From Bacteroidales bacterium (lineage in GTDB: Bacteria > Bacteroidota > Bacteroidia > Bacteroidales > GCA-2711565), in the NCBI GenBank assembly GCA_028280405.1, contig JANQLW010000028.1, positions 1-62,095 of the forward strand: 62,095 bases of DNA, in the 5' to 3' direction. The notes under the pieces were generated by a model. That model was not told the origin of the DNA and did not search any database. It worked only from the letters and a program-made list of their open reading frames with translations. Positions 36,801-45,219 of this stretch are shown piece after piece. Within the stretch, counting starts at the first letter, position 1. The number at the start of each line of letters is the position of its first letter. Position numbers and translations under genes: made by a program.

Positions 36801-37460
36801 GTTGAAGGACATAATGCTAGCTCAATGTGGTCTTTACGTTATGCAGGTGTGAAAAATATTGGCTCCGAAACAAGTCCGAATATCCAACCCGGATTTTATG
36901 GCATTGATGATGCTCACTATACTTTCTTAAGCTGGCCAACAGGTGAAGCTACCGAATATATGTCGAACGAAGGTACTTTGGTTGCTCCTGTTACAATGGG
37001 ACTTTCAAGTTCATTTAAAATCTATGATTTTGATGTTTCATTTATTATTACTGCAAAATTTGGCCATGTTTTCAGAAGACAAGGATTTAACTATCCTGCT
37101 ATGACAGGTGGAAATACGTTTGTAAATAGTTCTTATGCTGAAGTATTAGCTTCTGATCCATCTCAAGTGGTTCCAATACCGGAACAGGAATTTAGATATT
37201 ATTTCTGGGATCGTTTCCATCCATACCTGGATTATTTGACTGCAAGTGCTTCTCATATCAGATTCCAGGAGTTAAATATAAACTATCGTGTTCCTGCTAA
37301 TATTCTTAAAAAGATTGGATTTAAATCTGCTAGCCTATATGCACAGTTAAATAACCTGGGAACTATCTTATTCAATGAATATGGTGAAGATCCTGAATAT
37401 CCAAGAGGAACACTAAAACCTCAAACGACTTATACGTTTGGACTTAAGTTTAACTTATAA
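33861..37460 (+). CDS. SusC/RagA-type TonB-dependent transporter 3 with STN domain
   Basis: An outer-membrane transporter of 1199 residues. It shows a signal region, an STN domain (FTLKLSGVSVEKVFKEIE, about 47-120), a carboxypeptidase-D-like domain (VSGKVTDSEGNPLPGATI), the SusC linker LSEVVITGYQ, a plug (FEIRGKTSLFADAQPLIVVDG, VLKDAAAASIWGAKSANGV) and a long barrel. It is closest in architecture to SusC 4, sharing the AAAASIWGA plug motif. SusD begins 11 bases after its stop. Two ThuA-like selenoproteins lie downstream, and they may act on the same substrate class. Confidence 0.95.
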   Translation: MKKNLHDAFRYARKKQKILMIMKLSLILTIVLLVSNVQAGLSQKAMFTLKLSGVSVEKVFKEIESKSSFRFIYQSDDIENLKAVTIAFEEVDIHTILSECLEGSELEYLIEKDFIIIHPAKVEETDEQAAVEVSGKVTDSEGNPLPGATILEEGTMNGVVTDANGNYKLSVAGPASKIKISFIGFTTQIVEVGNKTILNIVLEESAESLSEVVITGYQTISKERATGSFAKISTEQIEKPASSISERLVGMVAGLNSTIDAEGNVEFEIRGKTSLFADAQPLIVVDGFAIEGNFSSINPNDVESITVLKDAAAASIWGAKSANGVIVITTKKAKKGQTKISVSSFIKMSSKLDLGYVTPWATSEEVINYEQNGFDSQFFGGPWGYPSASINSVIGTRSQAVVAMNEARLGRITEAERDAILNKLKGLDNKDQIRKYLLNTPMTQQHNVNISGGNDNMVNSLSLMWEDRNEFFKGNENTKYLVNYRNRVNVTDWMDFEFSGMLQYNERTRNGLELNSWGAESLASLAPFDMLVNEDGSLADMTYLKYYVPNLDAFIPKELFPYSDWSYNPIQEINSRDIRTKQLNTRIQAGLNFKIMKGLKYSTKIQYELFTTSNNSYYSEESYAARNLVNQTSEWLGFFGSPDVPPTQNLPLGGYLRQNKMEVRAYNFRNQIDFNRKFAADHEVNIVVGSEISSRVAEGTVYPDVFGYDDEKLTSGKLLNPIDDASMWNGYPLSYARFFFSANLEPTSSFTYDTERLFSLYGNGAYTYLDKYTVSGSFRIDASNLITDDPSYRYSPFWSASLGWQMAKEDFMSNVEWVDRLNARFTYGFNGNVDRSTSFLPLINVASNINPYTHEYTASISSFGNPSLRWEKTRSINLGFDFSLFQGKLNGSIDLYHKKGTDLIIQQSIPAINGTESQKFNNGEMVNKGIEIKLGSSANIVGDDIVWRGSMNFAYNKNRITKLFKAGYAMWDLWGGTRSFVEGHNASSMWSLRYAGVKNIGSETSPNIQPGFYGIDDAHYTFLSWPTGEATEYMSNEGTLVAPVTMGLSSSFKIYDFDVSFIITAKFGHVFRRQGFNYPAMTGGNTFVNSSYAEVLASDPSQVVPIPEQEFRYYFWDRFHPYLDYLTASASHIRFQELNINYRVPANILKKIGFKSASLYAQLNNLGTILFNEYGEDPEYPRGTLKPQTTYTFGLKFNL

Positions 37461-37471
37461 TTTTGAAGACA

Positions 37472-39004
37472 ATGAAAGTATTAAAATATATATTTAGCCT
37501 GATGGTAATAGTAGCTATTACATCTTGCGACAAATATCTTGATGTGAAACCTTCAAAGAATTCTTCTTTAGTTGTTTCTACTACTGAACATCTGGATAAT
37601 CTTTTGAATAGTTATGGTAGTTTTGGTGCTGAAAATAATCACGAAATTATTTTTGGTACCGATGATTATGCTCTAGATCCAAATCTGTATGATGCCAAAA
37701 ACAGTGTTTATGGTGCTGAAGCTGCAATGTTTGCAACCTGGGATGTTGAGTATACCCCCAATTACGACAGACATTACTGGCCTGGTGAATGGAAAAAGAT
37801 ATTCACTGCTAATCTTATATTAATTAATCTTGATAAAGTTGAAGGTACTGAAACTGAAAAAGCATTATTAAAAGCAGAAGCTCATTTTATCAGGGCATAC
37901 AGTTATTTTAAATTAGCCAATACTTACTGTTTACCTTATACTGATGCAAACAAATCAGAACTGGGATTACCAATTAAACAATCTACAAGCTTTGAAGAAC
38001 CTGCAGAAAGAGTGAGTCTTGAAGAAACCTGGAACTTTATTAAAGCTGATCTGGATGAAGCATTAAACCTTAATGTAGGATTAGGCCGTGCTAATGATAA
38101 GGATAGAACATGGAGAGCTAATAAAGCAGCTGTTTTTGGATTTGCTGCCAGATATTATCTTATGATGAATGATTATGCTAAAGCTGAAGAATATGCTGAT
38201 AAAGCACTTGCTGAACATAATTATTTAAGAGATTATAACACACAAATGCGTTTTTCAGATATTATTACTGAAGAAACAATTTTCCCTGTAGGCGGTGATC
38301 CTGTTAATGTGGAAATAAAATTTCCTTATACGCATGATTCTCAGATCGATCCGACAGATATGATGGAGTGGGGAGAGTCCTATTACTATCGTTATTTGAA
38401 TAATATCTGGTGGTGGTACATTCCTTCACAAGATTTATTGTCACTTTACGATCAGGATTATGATTTGAGATATAAATATCATATCGTTGATAATTATTCC
38501 TATTCCAGAGGTTTGGTTGATCCTCCATATGAATATGCTGGATACATTTTCTTCTTTAAAGATAAAATTTTAAATGGGCCAAGTGTTCCGGAGATGATTT
38601 TAACCAAAGCAGAATGTCAGGTGCGTCAGGGATCATTTAATGAAGGATTAACAACAGTAAATACATTGAGAGCTGTTAGAATGGATGCAGCTGCACCAAC
38701 TGAAGTTATTAACCTTAGTGCAACTTCTCAAGATGAAGCCTTAACTAAAGTTTTGGAGGAAAGGCGAAGAGAACTTCCATTTACTACCAGATGGTTTGAT
38801 ATTAGAAGATTTAATAACAATACCAATTCTGCTGATGATGTTGTTATGACTCGTATGTTCTATCCATATAATGCAAATGCAGTATTAGGAGGGGAACCTC
38901 TGGTTACATATACCTTGGAAAAAAACTCGAGAAAATTTGCATTCCCAATTCCAAATACCGAGATTATTTCTTCGGAAGGAGCTATTAAACAGAATACATA
39001 TTAA
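37472..39004 (+). CDS. SusD/RagB-type surface lipoprotein 3
   Basis: A surface lipoprotein of 510 residues counted from ATG 37472 (MKVLKYIFSLMVIVAITSC, acylated Cys followed by DKYLDVKPS). A TTG three codons earlier is less likely. SusD features are FIRAYSYFKLANTYCLPY, the TPR-like helices and the C-terminal VLEERRRELPFTTRWFDIRR. It lies between SusC 3 and the ThuA-like selenoprotein, and a heptad-repeat tract separates it from the latter. Confidence 0.95.
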   Translation: MKVLKYIFSLMVIVAITSCDKYLDVKPSKNSSLVVSTTEHLDNLLNSYGSFGAENNHEIIFGTDDYALDPNLYDAKNSVYGAEAAMFATWDVEYTPNYDRHYWPGEWKKIFTANLILINLDKVEGTETEKALLKAEAHFIRAYSYFKLANTYCLPYTDANKSELGLPIKQSTSFEEPAERVSLEETWNFIKADLDEALNLNVGLGRANDKDRTWRANKAAVFGFAARYYLMMNDYAKAEEYADKALAEHNYLRDYNTQMRFSDIITEETIFPVGGDPVNVEIKFPYTHDSQIDPTDMMEWGESYYYRYLNNIWWWYIPSQDLLSLYDQDYDLRYKYHIVDNYSYSRGLVDPPYEYAGYIFFFKDKILNGPSVPEMILTKAECQVRQGSFNEGLTTVNTLRAVRMDAAAPTEVINLSATSQDEALTKVLEERRRELPFTTRWFDIRRFNNNTNSADDVVMTRMFYPYNANAVLGGEPLVTYTLEKNSRKFAFPIPNTEIISSEGAIKQNTY

Positions 39005-39016
39005 TATTTTTATATA

Positions 39017-39088
39017 GTTGCTGGTTACTGGTTGCTAGTTTCTAGTTCCGAACCAGCAACCAGTAACCAGCAACCAGTAACCAGCAAC
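39017..39088. repeat. Heptad repeat tract arranged as an inverted repeat
   Basis: The left arm is built from GTTGCTG, GTTACTG, GTTGCTA and GTTTCTA units. The right arm repeats their complement (CAGCAAC, CAGTAAC). The two arms can form a long hairpin of about 30 bp. It lies between SusD 3 and the first ThuA-like gene and may also work as a terminator. Confidence 0.85.
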
Positions 39089-39105
39089 ATATAACTAATC
39101 ATAAT

Positions 39106-40584
39106 ATGAAAAAAATAATTTTAACCTTATTAACTATTCTCTTGGTGCTACCAATTTTTGCACAAAAGAGTGACCTAAGCATACTATACGTAGGTATCAA
39201 TCCGGAGAAACATCCGGAAGAAATCAGATCCAGATATTGGAGTAATGAAAAAGTCAATGCTGAAAAAAGGCTCAGATGGGCTGAGTTCGAACAATTTTTA
39301 AATAAGCATTTTAATAATGTTGGCATGGTTCATAATACAGAGTATAAAGAGCCCATGTCTGATAGTTATGATGTAACTATATTTGATGCTGTACCTAATA
39401 AATTGAAAAAAGCAGAACGTGGTCAAAAGGAAGACGGTTCATATTATTATCATCCTGCCGAATATTTATCGAGAGATTTTTCTGCAGCCTGTATTACCAT
39501 TGCTCTAAATAGTTCTCAGATAGGAGAGGGGTATAAAAATAAATTTGACTACTGCTGACTTTGCCTTGGTAAGTATGGATTACTTACAAAGAAAGAACAT
39601 GAGGTTTTTAAAGCTCCTTATAGAGTTAATTTAGAATGGAAAGAAATTGATACTCCTGATGGATTAGTCAGAATGGGTGAAGGTTTTGAGAAAACCATCA
39701 TGGCCTGGGAAGTACAAAAGTATGGTTATGAAAAAGGTTCTCCTTTAGGTCCGGGCTTAGTGAGCAGGGGACGGATGTTTGAAGATTCACCGGATGCTGA
39801 ATTTATTTCTGAGGGAGATCATACAAAAAACCCCGGACAAGTTGCTTTAGGTCGTCATGGAAATTTTTTCCATTGGGGATATAGTGGAACTCCAAAACAC
39901 ATGACTGAACAAGGAAAGAAAGTCTTCTTAAATTCTATTCACTACATCGCTAAATTTAAAGGGCAAAAGCCTTTATCACCAAAAGTAAGTCCTGGTATTT
40001 GGTCATTGGGTGGCTTAGATAAACAGAAAGCTACAAAAGATTATAAACTGGCCTGGGCAGAGTATAACGAATTTATAGATAAAGCCAATGCTAAGTTTAA
40101 AGGCAGACATGAAAAAGCTAAAGCAAAAAAGGAAAGAGGTGAAAAATTGGATGAACAGGAGAGAATGTTTATAGATCCGCCAAAATATTTTGATAAACCC
40201 AGTTTTGAGGATTATATGAAAAGACAGGAAAGAGATTTATTTCCTTTATTTGGTACAGATGGGTCGAAGTATAATGCTTACTATAAGGAAAATCTTCCAT
40301 ACTTCAGAGCTGACCCTAAAAGACTGGGAAGCTTTGCTAAAATTGTAGATGAAGAAGCAAAAAGATTGAAAAAAAGTGTGTGGGATAAAGATTTCCTTCC
40401 ATTCTGCATCAAAGCTTTAAAAGATGACAATAAAAAAGAGGATGCCCTAACCCTACTTAAACGCTACACATTTGAAACATTTGAGACTTATAAAGAATGG
40501 AACAAATGGTATAAAAAAAATAAGAAAAGACTGTTTTTTACAGCTAATGGTGGATATAAATACTATATTAATACGAATAAATAA
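39106..40584 (+). CDS. ThuA-like secreted selenoprotein, copy 1
   Basis: Read through TGA 39556-39558 this is one exported protein of 492 residues (signal IILTLLTILLVLPIFAQ). Residues 20-310 resemble the ThuA class I amidotransferase-like fold: LSILYVGINPE, SYDVTIFDA, then FDYC-U151-LC153 and later VALGRHGNFFHWGYSG with FLNSIHYIAKFKG. The C terminus (LLKRYTFETFETYKEWNKW, FFTANGGYKYY) is a separate helical segment shared by all three paralogues. The Cys paralogue at 60604-62046 has DWLCNC here, so U151 replaces a conserved Cys in a CxC pair. The function is unknown; the redox motif suggests an oxidoreductase-like role in the periplasm or at the surface. Confidence 0.82.
39556..39587 (+). promoter_or_regulatory. 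UGA-Sec codon and SECIS-like hairpin
   Basis: A perfect 7-bp stem GTAAGTA/TACTTAC (39569-39575 with 39581-39587) closes the loop TGGAT. The loop GG is 19-20 nt after the TGA, as in bacterial SECIS elements. The stretch is identical to the paralogue at 41505-41536, including all third codon positions. Confidence 0.75.
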
Positions 40585-40585
40585 T

Positions 40586-40676
40586 TTCTGGTTGCTAGTT
40601 ACTGGTTGCTAGTTACTGGTTACTAGTTACTGGTTGCTGGTTGCTGGTTGTTGATTCATAACTAGTAACTAGCAAC
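40586..40676. repeat. Heptad repeat tract downstream of ThuA-like copy 1
   Basis: About ten units of GTTGCTR/GTTACTR stand in tandem, followed by an inverted segment (ACTAGTAACTAGCAAC). It is the same unit as at 2521 and 39017. Together with the 39017 tract it flanks the first ThuA-like gene. Confidence 0.85.
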
Positions 40677-40693
40677 ATAACACAATAAAGGAA

Positions 40694-40993
40694 TGAAAAA
40701 AACAATTTTGGCATTAGCAATAGCTTTAGATCTTATTGCATGTTCTCAAAGAAAAAGAAAATAGTTCTTGGAGAGCTGACTCTAATTGAATCCAATGGAA
40801 AACCCATTGATGATAATAAGCCAGCTTTATTGGCCCAACAATTTATGATCTGGACAAAGATGGATTGGATGATCTGATCACAGGAGACTTTATAGGGAAT
40901 CAAAAATTGTATAATTTTATTTCTAAATTTGATCCTAAATACGAATCACATGCTTATGTTTTTGTAAGCTTGCAAAAATTATTAAAGCTTTAG
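40694..40993 (+). pseudogene. Decayed, internally deleted FG-GAP repeat lipoprotein gene
   Basis: The segment starts with a signal (MKKTILALAIALDLIACSQ) that stops at TAG. The same frame continues LGELTLIESNGKPI, then a +1 shift reads PTIYDLDKDGLDDLITGDF, the first FG-GAP repeat. It jumps to ESHAYVFVSLQKLLKL and a stop at 40991-40993. The two ends match the N-terminal repeat (CIDYDNDGLQDLIVGTF) and the C terminus (THGFVFVSLRK) of the FG-GAP selenoprotein at 47703-48980, so roughly 300 middle residues, including the Sec site, have been lost. Confidence 0.7.
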
Positions 40994-41060
40994 GCTACAA
41001 GCAGCAAGTTCCAAGCATGGAGCCTATAGCCTGAAGCCTGAACAATAAAACAATTGAACA

Positions 41061-42425
41061 ATGAGAAAATTATTATTAATCGCAATTGTTACACTTTTCA
41101 CTTTCTCAGCTCATGCTGAAAAAAGTAAATTGAGTGTACTTTATGTGGGTATAAACCCAGACAAACAAGATGGACCTATTAAAGGATATGGTTCTAAAGA
41201 AATCAAAGCAGAAAAATTATTACGCTGGGCTGACTTTAAACAATTCTTAAACAAACACTTTGAAAAAGTGGGTATGGTACATAGTACTGACTATAAACAA
41301 AGCATGTCTGATAATTATGATGTAACCGTTTTTGATGGCAGACCAAAACCTATTAAAGAAGCTGTTAGAGATCGAAAGCCTGATGGTACATATATTTATG
41401 AACCTGCAGAGTTCCTTACTGAAGGTTATTCCTCTGCAACTTTATCAATTTCTCAACAGAGTAGAAATTTAGGAGAGTCCTTAAAAACTAAATTCGATTG
41501 GTGCTGACTTTGTCTTGGTAAGTATGGATTACTTACAAATGAGAAGCATGAAATTTTCAATGTTCCTAATAAAGTGAAGTTAGAATGGAAAGAAGTGGAA
41601 ACCTTTGATAATTTTCTAAAATATGGTGAAGGTAAATTTGGCAAAACCATTAAAGTTTGGGAAGTTCAAACAATGGGTTATATGAAAGGTTCTGTATTAG
41701 AACCTGGCTTGGTTAGCAGGGGAAATGGCTTTACAGATGCTCCGGATGCAGAATTTATTTCTGAAGGAAACCATACTAAAAAACCCGGACAAGTTGCTTT
41801 GGGACGTCATGGCAACTGGTTCCATTGGGGATATGCTGGTGGACCAAAGCACATGACAGAGCAGGGGAAACTCGTTTTCTTAAATGCGATTCACTATATC
41901 GCTAAATTCAAAGGACAAAAACCTCTTTCTCCCAAAATAGCAGGAGTTATGTGGCAGAAAGAATGGGTTGACGGTATTGAAAATAAGGATTATGTGAAGG
42001 AGTGGAAAGAATATGCTGCTTTATATACTGGAAAACGGGCAAAAAATGCTCCTACTTTGGAAGAATTGATGGCCAGAAGAGAGAATCAATTATATCCTAA
42101 ATTCGGATTGGATTTTCCAAAATATAAAGCATTTTATATAGAAAACCTGCCTTATATGAGAGCAGATCGTAAAAAGCCTAGGAATTTTATTGTGGATGAG
42201 GAGGCCAAGAAACTTGGCAAGAGTTTTTATGATGAAGATTTTCTTCCTTATTGCTTGAATGAATTGAAGAATGGAAATGAAACAGCCCTGGTACTTCTTA
42301 AGAGATATACTCAGGAGTCATTTAGCACTTATAAAGAATGGAAAAAATGGTATAAGAAAAACAAAAAACGTTTATTCTTTACTGTGCATGGTGGATGTAA
42401 ATATTATATTAATATCTACAAATGA
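41061..42425 (+). CDS. ThuA-like secreted selenoprotein, copy 2
   Basis: Read through TGA 41505-41507 this is an exported protein of 454 residues (signal LLLIAIVTLFTFSAHA), a tandem paralogue of the gene at 39106. The Sec site is FDWC-U149-LC151. The ThuA-like core shows LSVLYVGINPD, NYDVTVFDG, VALGRHGNWFHWGYAGGPKHM and FLNAIHYIAKFKG, and the C terminus repeats LLKRYTQESFSTYKEWKKW. It is shorter than copy 1 because the charged linker before the C-terminal part is reduced. It ends in TGA 42423-42425, the only TGA terminator I find among the genes here; copy 1 has TAA at the equivalent place, so this one is a true stop. Confidence 0.82.
41505..41536 (+). promoter_or_regulatory. UGA-Sec codon and SECIS-like hairpin
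   Basis: A perfect 7-bp stem (41518-41524 with 41530-41536) closes the loop TGGAT, with GG 19-20 nt after the TGA. Bases around it differ from copy 1 at synonymous positions (TTT/TTC, GAC/GAT, TGC/TGT), but the stem-loop is unchanged. Confidence 0.75.
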
Positions 42426-42570
42426 AATTCCGGATGCACCAAAGAGATGGAAAGATTTACTGGAAGCCTTTTAAAAGACAGTAGCAAAAACCTTGTGTAA
42501 ATATAAAAAACTCACGGATTTGATAAACACTCTCCTTTTCCCGATTTCATCGGGAGTCGGAGCTTAAAAA

Positions 42571-42603
42571 AAGCCTCCCGCCGGATAAGCTGACGAGAGG
42601 CTT
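42571..42603. terminator. Bidirectional terminator between ThuA-like copy 2 and dsbD
   Basis: AAGCCTC (42571-42577) pairs with GAGGCTT (42597-42603). It is flanked by an A-run on the left and TTTT on the right, so it can end both convergent transcripts. A second small stem CCCGAT/ATCGGG lies at 42540-42554. Confidence 0.7.
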
Positions 42604-42642
42604 TTACAGTTATAGTCAATAAGATATTAAATGCGCTATAAT

Positions 42643-44643
42643 TTATTTTTTATAATTCGTAACACCTTCTTTTAACCATTCAAGGAATTTCTCCGCACTC
42701 GGTTCATATGGAATTCCCGGGTTGACCATTTTTTCGTTTTCATCCAAAATCACATAGAAAGGTTGGGTATTACGTTGGTATTTCATGATTTGTAAGTCAG
42801 TATACTTTTGTCCCAAAGTTCTTACTTTCTTACCATTATATTCTGAAATATACTGTTCTTCTTCAGGAAGTTTTGTTCTAAGATCCACATAAAGAGAAAC
42901 TACAACAACATCTTCATTGAATATTTTCTTCACTTCAGGATGGATCCAGACATTATCTTCCATTTTACGACAGTTAGTACATGCTTTTCCTGTAAAGTCA
43001 ACAACAAGAGGTTTTTTTACTTTTCTTGCATGATCCAATGCCGATTCATAATCATTTTCAAATAACATGATACCATGAGGCCCTGCATGCATTTTGGGAT
43101 GGCCAACTTGTCCATGTGTATTGCCACCACCACTATATACAACTGTGTTTCTTCGTCCAACACCTTCCGGAGATTCAGCATAGTTTGCAGGAGGTGGGAA
43201 GCCTGAGATTAGTTTTACAGGAGCACCCCATAAACCAGGAAGCATATATAAGGCAAATGACATAGATACAAAACCGAGCATAAATCTTGATACCGGAATG
43301 TATTCCATTGGCGAATCATGCGGGAAACGTAATTTGCCCCACAAATATAATCCAAGCGCAAAGGCAATGACTACCCAGATCGCAATAAATAATTCTCTCT
43401 CAAACCAGCGAAGGTCAAGAACCATTTCCGCCATAGAGAAGAATTTGAATGCCATTGCCAACTCAATAAATGCCAATACAACTTTTACTGAGTTCAACCA
43501 ACCACCTGATTGTGGCAATGAATTAAGATAACCTGGGAATGCAGCAAAAAAAGCAAATGGAATAGCCAATGCTAAAGAAAATCCCAACATGCCAACGATA
43601 GGCCCGATTCCTCCTTCTGTTGCTGCCTGAACAATTACAGCTCCAACGATAGGCCCGGTACAAGAGAATGACACAAGCGCTAAAGCAAATGCCATAAAGA
43701 AGATCCCAATTAATCCGCCTTTATCAGCTTTTGCATCTACTGAGTTTACCCATTTACTGGGAAGAACAATATCAAATGCTCCAAAAAATGAGAAAGCAAA
43801 AATCAAAAGAAGTACTCCAAATGCAACATTAAACCAAGGTTCAGTAGATAATTTATTTAAACTTTCAGGGCCAAAAATTGCAGAAACCACAACTCCTAAG
43901 AATACATAAATTACTATAATAGAAATTCCAAACCAAATTCCATTACGGATCCCTTTTGCCCTGGTTTTACTTTGTTTAGTAAAGAAACTAACAGTCATCG
44001 GAATCATTGGGAATACACAAGGAGTTAAAAGAGCTGCTAATCCGGCAAGAAATGCTATGAAGAAAATACTGATATAGTTTACATCTTTTAAAGCATCAGT
44101 AGAAGATTTTACTTCCGTATTATTCTCTTTTACTTTTTGAGCAGGAGTAAGATCTTCGCTTTTAGTAATGACAGATTTTGCTTCACCACTTCCAACTTCA
44201 AATTCGAAATCAACATCCGTTGGAGGTAAACATCTTGAGTCATCACAAGTCATAAAATTTAAATAACCTGTAATTTTAGTTTTGCCATTTACTTTTACTT
44301 TTTGAACAAATTCAGCTTTATGCTCAAAATATTTAACCATAACACCGAAGTTCTTATCCATTTTTTCGATAGATTCGGTTTTCTCAACAACTTTACCGAT
44401 AAATGTTACGTTTGCATTTTCTTCAAATATAAAAGTTGTAGGAACCGGTCCATCATCCGGGTTATTATCCTGGGAATAAAGATGCCATTGGCCTTCAATT
44501 GTTGCCGTAAAAACCAATTCATATTCATTATTCCCCAAATCTTTTGTACTGAATTTCCATTTTACAGGCTCCTCTATTTGAGCAAAACCTGCAGTGCTTA
44601 GCAGTAAGATTAAACTTACAGCAAGGCTCTTTAAAATTTTCAT
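42643..44643 (-). CDS. dsbD: Thiol:disulfide interchange protein DsbD
   Basis: A 666-residue inner-membrane reductase that carries electrons from cytoplasmic thioredoxin to periplasmic thiol proteins. The order is a signal peptide (LAVSLILLLSTAGFAQ), a DsbD-alpha domain (about 25-150, with CDDSRCLPP), a membrane domain of about eight segments (about 190-480; cysteines in LLTPCVFPMIP and FSCTGPIVGA) and a C-terminal thioredoxin domain with CTNC near residue 555. All redox cysteines are present. Next to it is a free DsbD-alpha protein. It is the natural electron donor for the periplasmic thioredoxin and selenoproteins in this window (inference). Confidence 0.93.
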   Translation of the reverse strand: MKILKSLAVSLILLLSTAGFAQIEEPVKWKFSTKDLGNNEYELVFTATIEGQWHLYSQDNNPDDGPVPTTFIFEENANVTFIGKVVEKTESIEKMDKNFGVMVKYFEHKAEFVQKVKVNGKTKITGYLNFMTCDDSRCLPPTDVDFEFEVGSGEAKSVITKSEDLTPAQKVKENNTEVKSSTDALKDVNYISIFFIAFLAGLAALLTPCVFPMIPMTVSFFTKQSKTRAKGIRNGIWFGISIIVIYVFLGVVVSAIFGPESLNKLSTEPWFNVAFGVLLLIFAFSFFGAFDIVLPSKWVNSVDAKADKGGLIGIFFMAFALALVSFSCTGPIVGAVIVQAATEGGIGPIVGMLGFSLALAIPFAFFAAFPGYLNSLPQSGGWLNSVKVVLAFIELAMAFKFFSMAEMVLDLRWFERELFIAIWVVIAFALGLYLWGKLRFPHDSPMEYIPVSRFMLGFVSMSFALYMLPGLWGAPVKLISGFPPPANYAESPEGVGRRNTVVYSGGGNTHGQVGHPKMHAGPHGIMLFENDYESALDHARKVKKPLVVDFTGKACTNCRKMEDNVWIHPEVKKIFNEDVVVVSLYVDLRTKLPEEEQYISEYNGKKVRTLGQKYTDLQIMKYQRNTQPFYVILDENEKMVNPGIPYEPSAEKFLEWLKEGVTNYKK

Positions 44644-44689
44644 TGTATAGCTTTTAAGTTATTTAAAGTTTATCATGGGATCTTTTGAA

Positions 44690-45157
44690 TTATTTTTTTG
44701 GCTTGTTAAATTTAAAAGTAAATTCTTCTTCTGTTGGAGGCATACATTGGCTATCATCACAAGTCATATATTCAAAATAACCTTCAAAAGTTACAGGGTC
44801 CTTGGATTTCACCTTAACTTTTTGAACAAATACAGCTTCATGCTCATAATATTTAACATTGATTCCAAAGTTTTTATCGAACATTTCAATCGCTTTACTT
44901 TTTTCTTTTACCTTTCCGATTAATTCAACATTATCATTTTTCGTAAAAGTGAATAATGTTGCAGGAGGCTGCATTTCAATATCCTGAGAATACACATGCC
45001 AATGATCATCAATTGTAGCTTTAAAAATAAGCTCATACTCATTGTTTCCTAGATCTTTCTTACTAAACTTCCATTTTACAGGTTGCATAATTTGTCCAAA
45101 CCCGTTCACACCTATCATCAAAACAGCTGCAATTAATAATAATTTTACCGATTTCAT
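44690..45157 (-). CDS. Stand-alone DsbD-alpha domain protein
   Basis: An exported 155-residue protein (signal LLLIAAVLMIGVNGFGQ) consisting only of a DsbD N-terminal (alpha) domain. It is strongly similar to the first 150 residues of the neighbouring DsbD: QPVKWKFSKKDLGNNEYELIF, HWHVYSQD, FGINVKYYEHEAVFVQKVKV and YMTCDDSQCMPPTEEEFTF. The CxxxxxC pair is kept. It starts 46 bases upstream of dsbD on the same strand and looks like a partial tandem duplication. It may relay electrons from DsbD to particular partners. Confidence 0.88.
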   Translation of the reverse strand: MKSVKLLLIAAVLMIGVNGFGQIMQPVKWKFSKKDLGNNEYELIFKATIDDHWHVYSQDIEMQPPATLFTFTKNDNVELIGKVKEKSKAIEMFDKNFGINVKYYEHEAVFVQKVKVKSKDPVTFEGYFEYMTCDDSQCMPPTEEEFTFKFNKPKK

Positions 45158-45219
45158 CTTATTTGTTTTTATTTGTATATAATAGTTTTATGTTTCTTAT
45201 ATATAAAAAATCGACACCC

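Noticed and set aside
42423-42425. The terminal TGA of ThuA-like copy 2 as another Sec codon
   Set aside because: The paralogue at 39106 ends at the same residue with TAA, there is no good hairpin downstream, and the following frame is not conserved.
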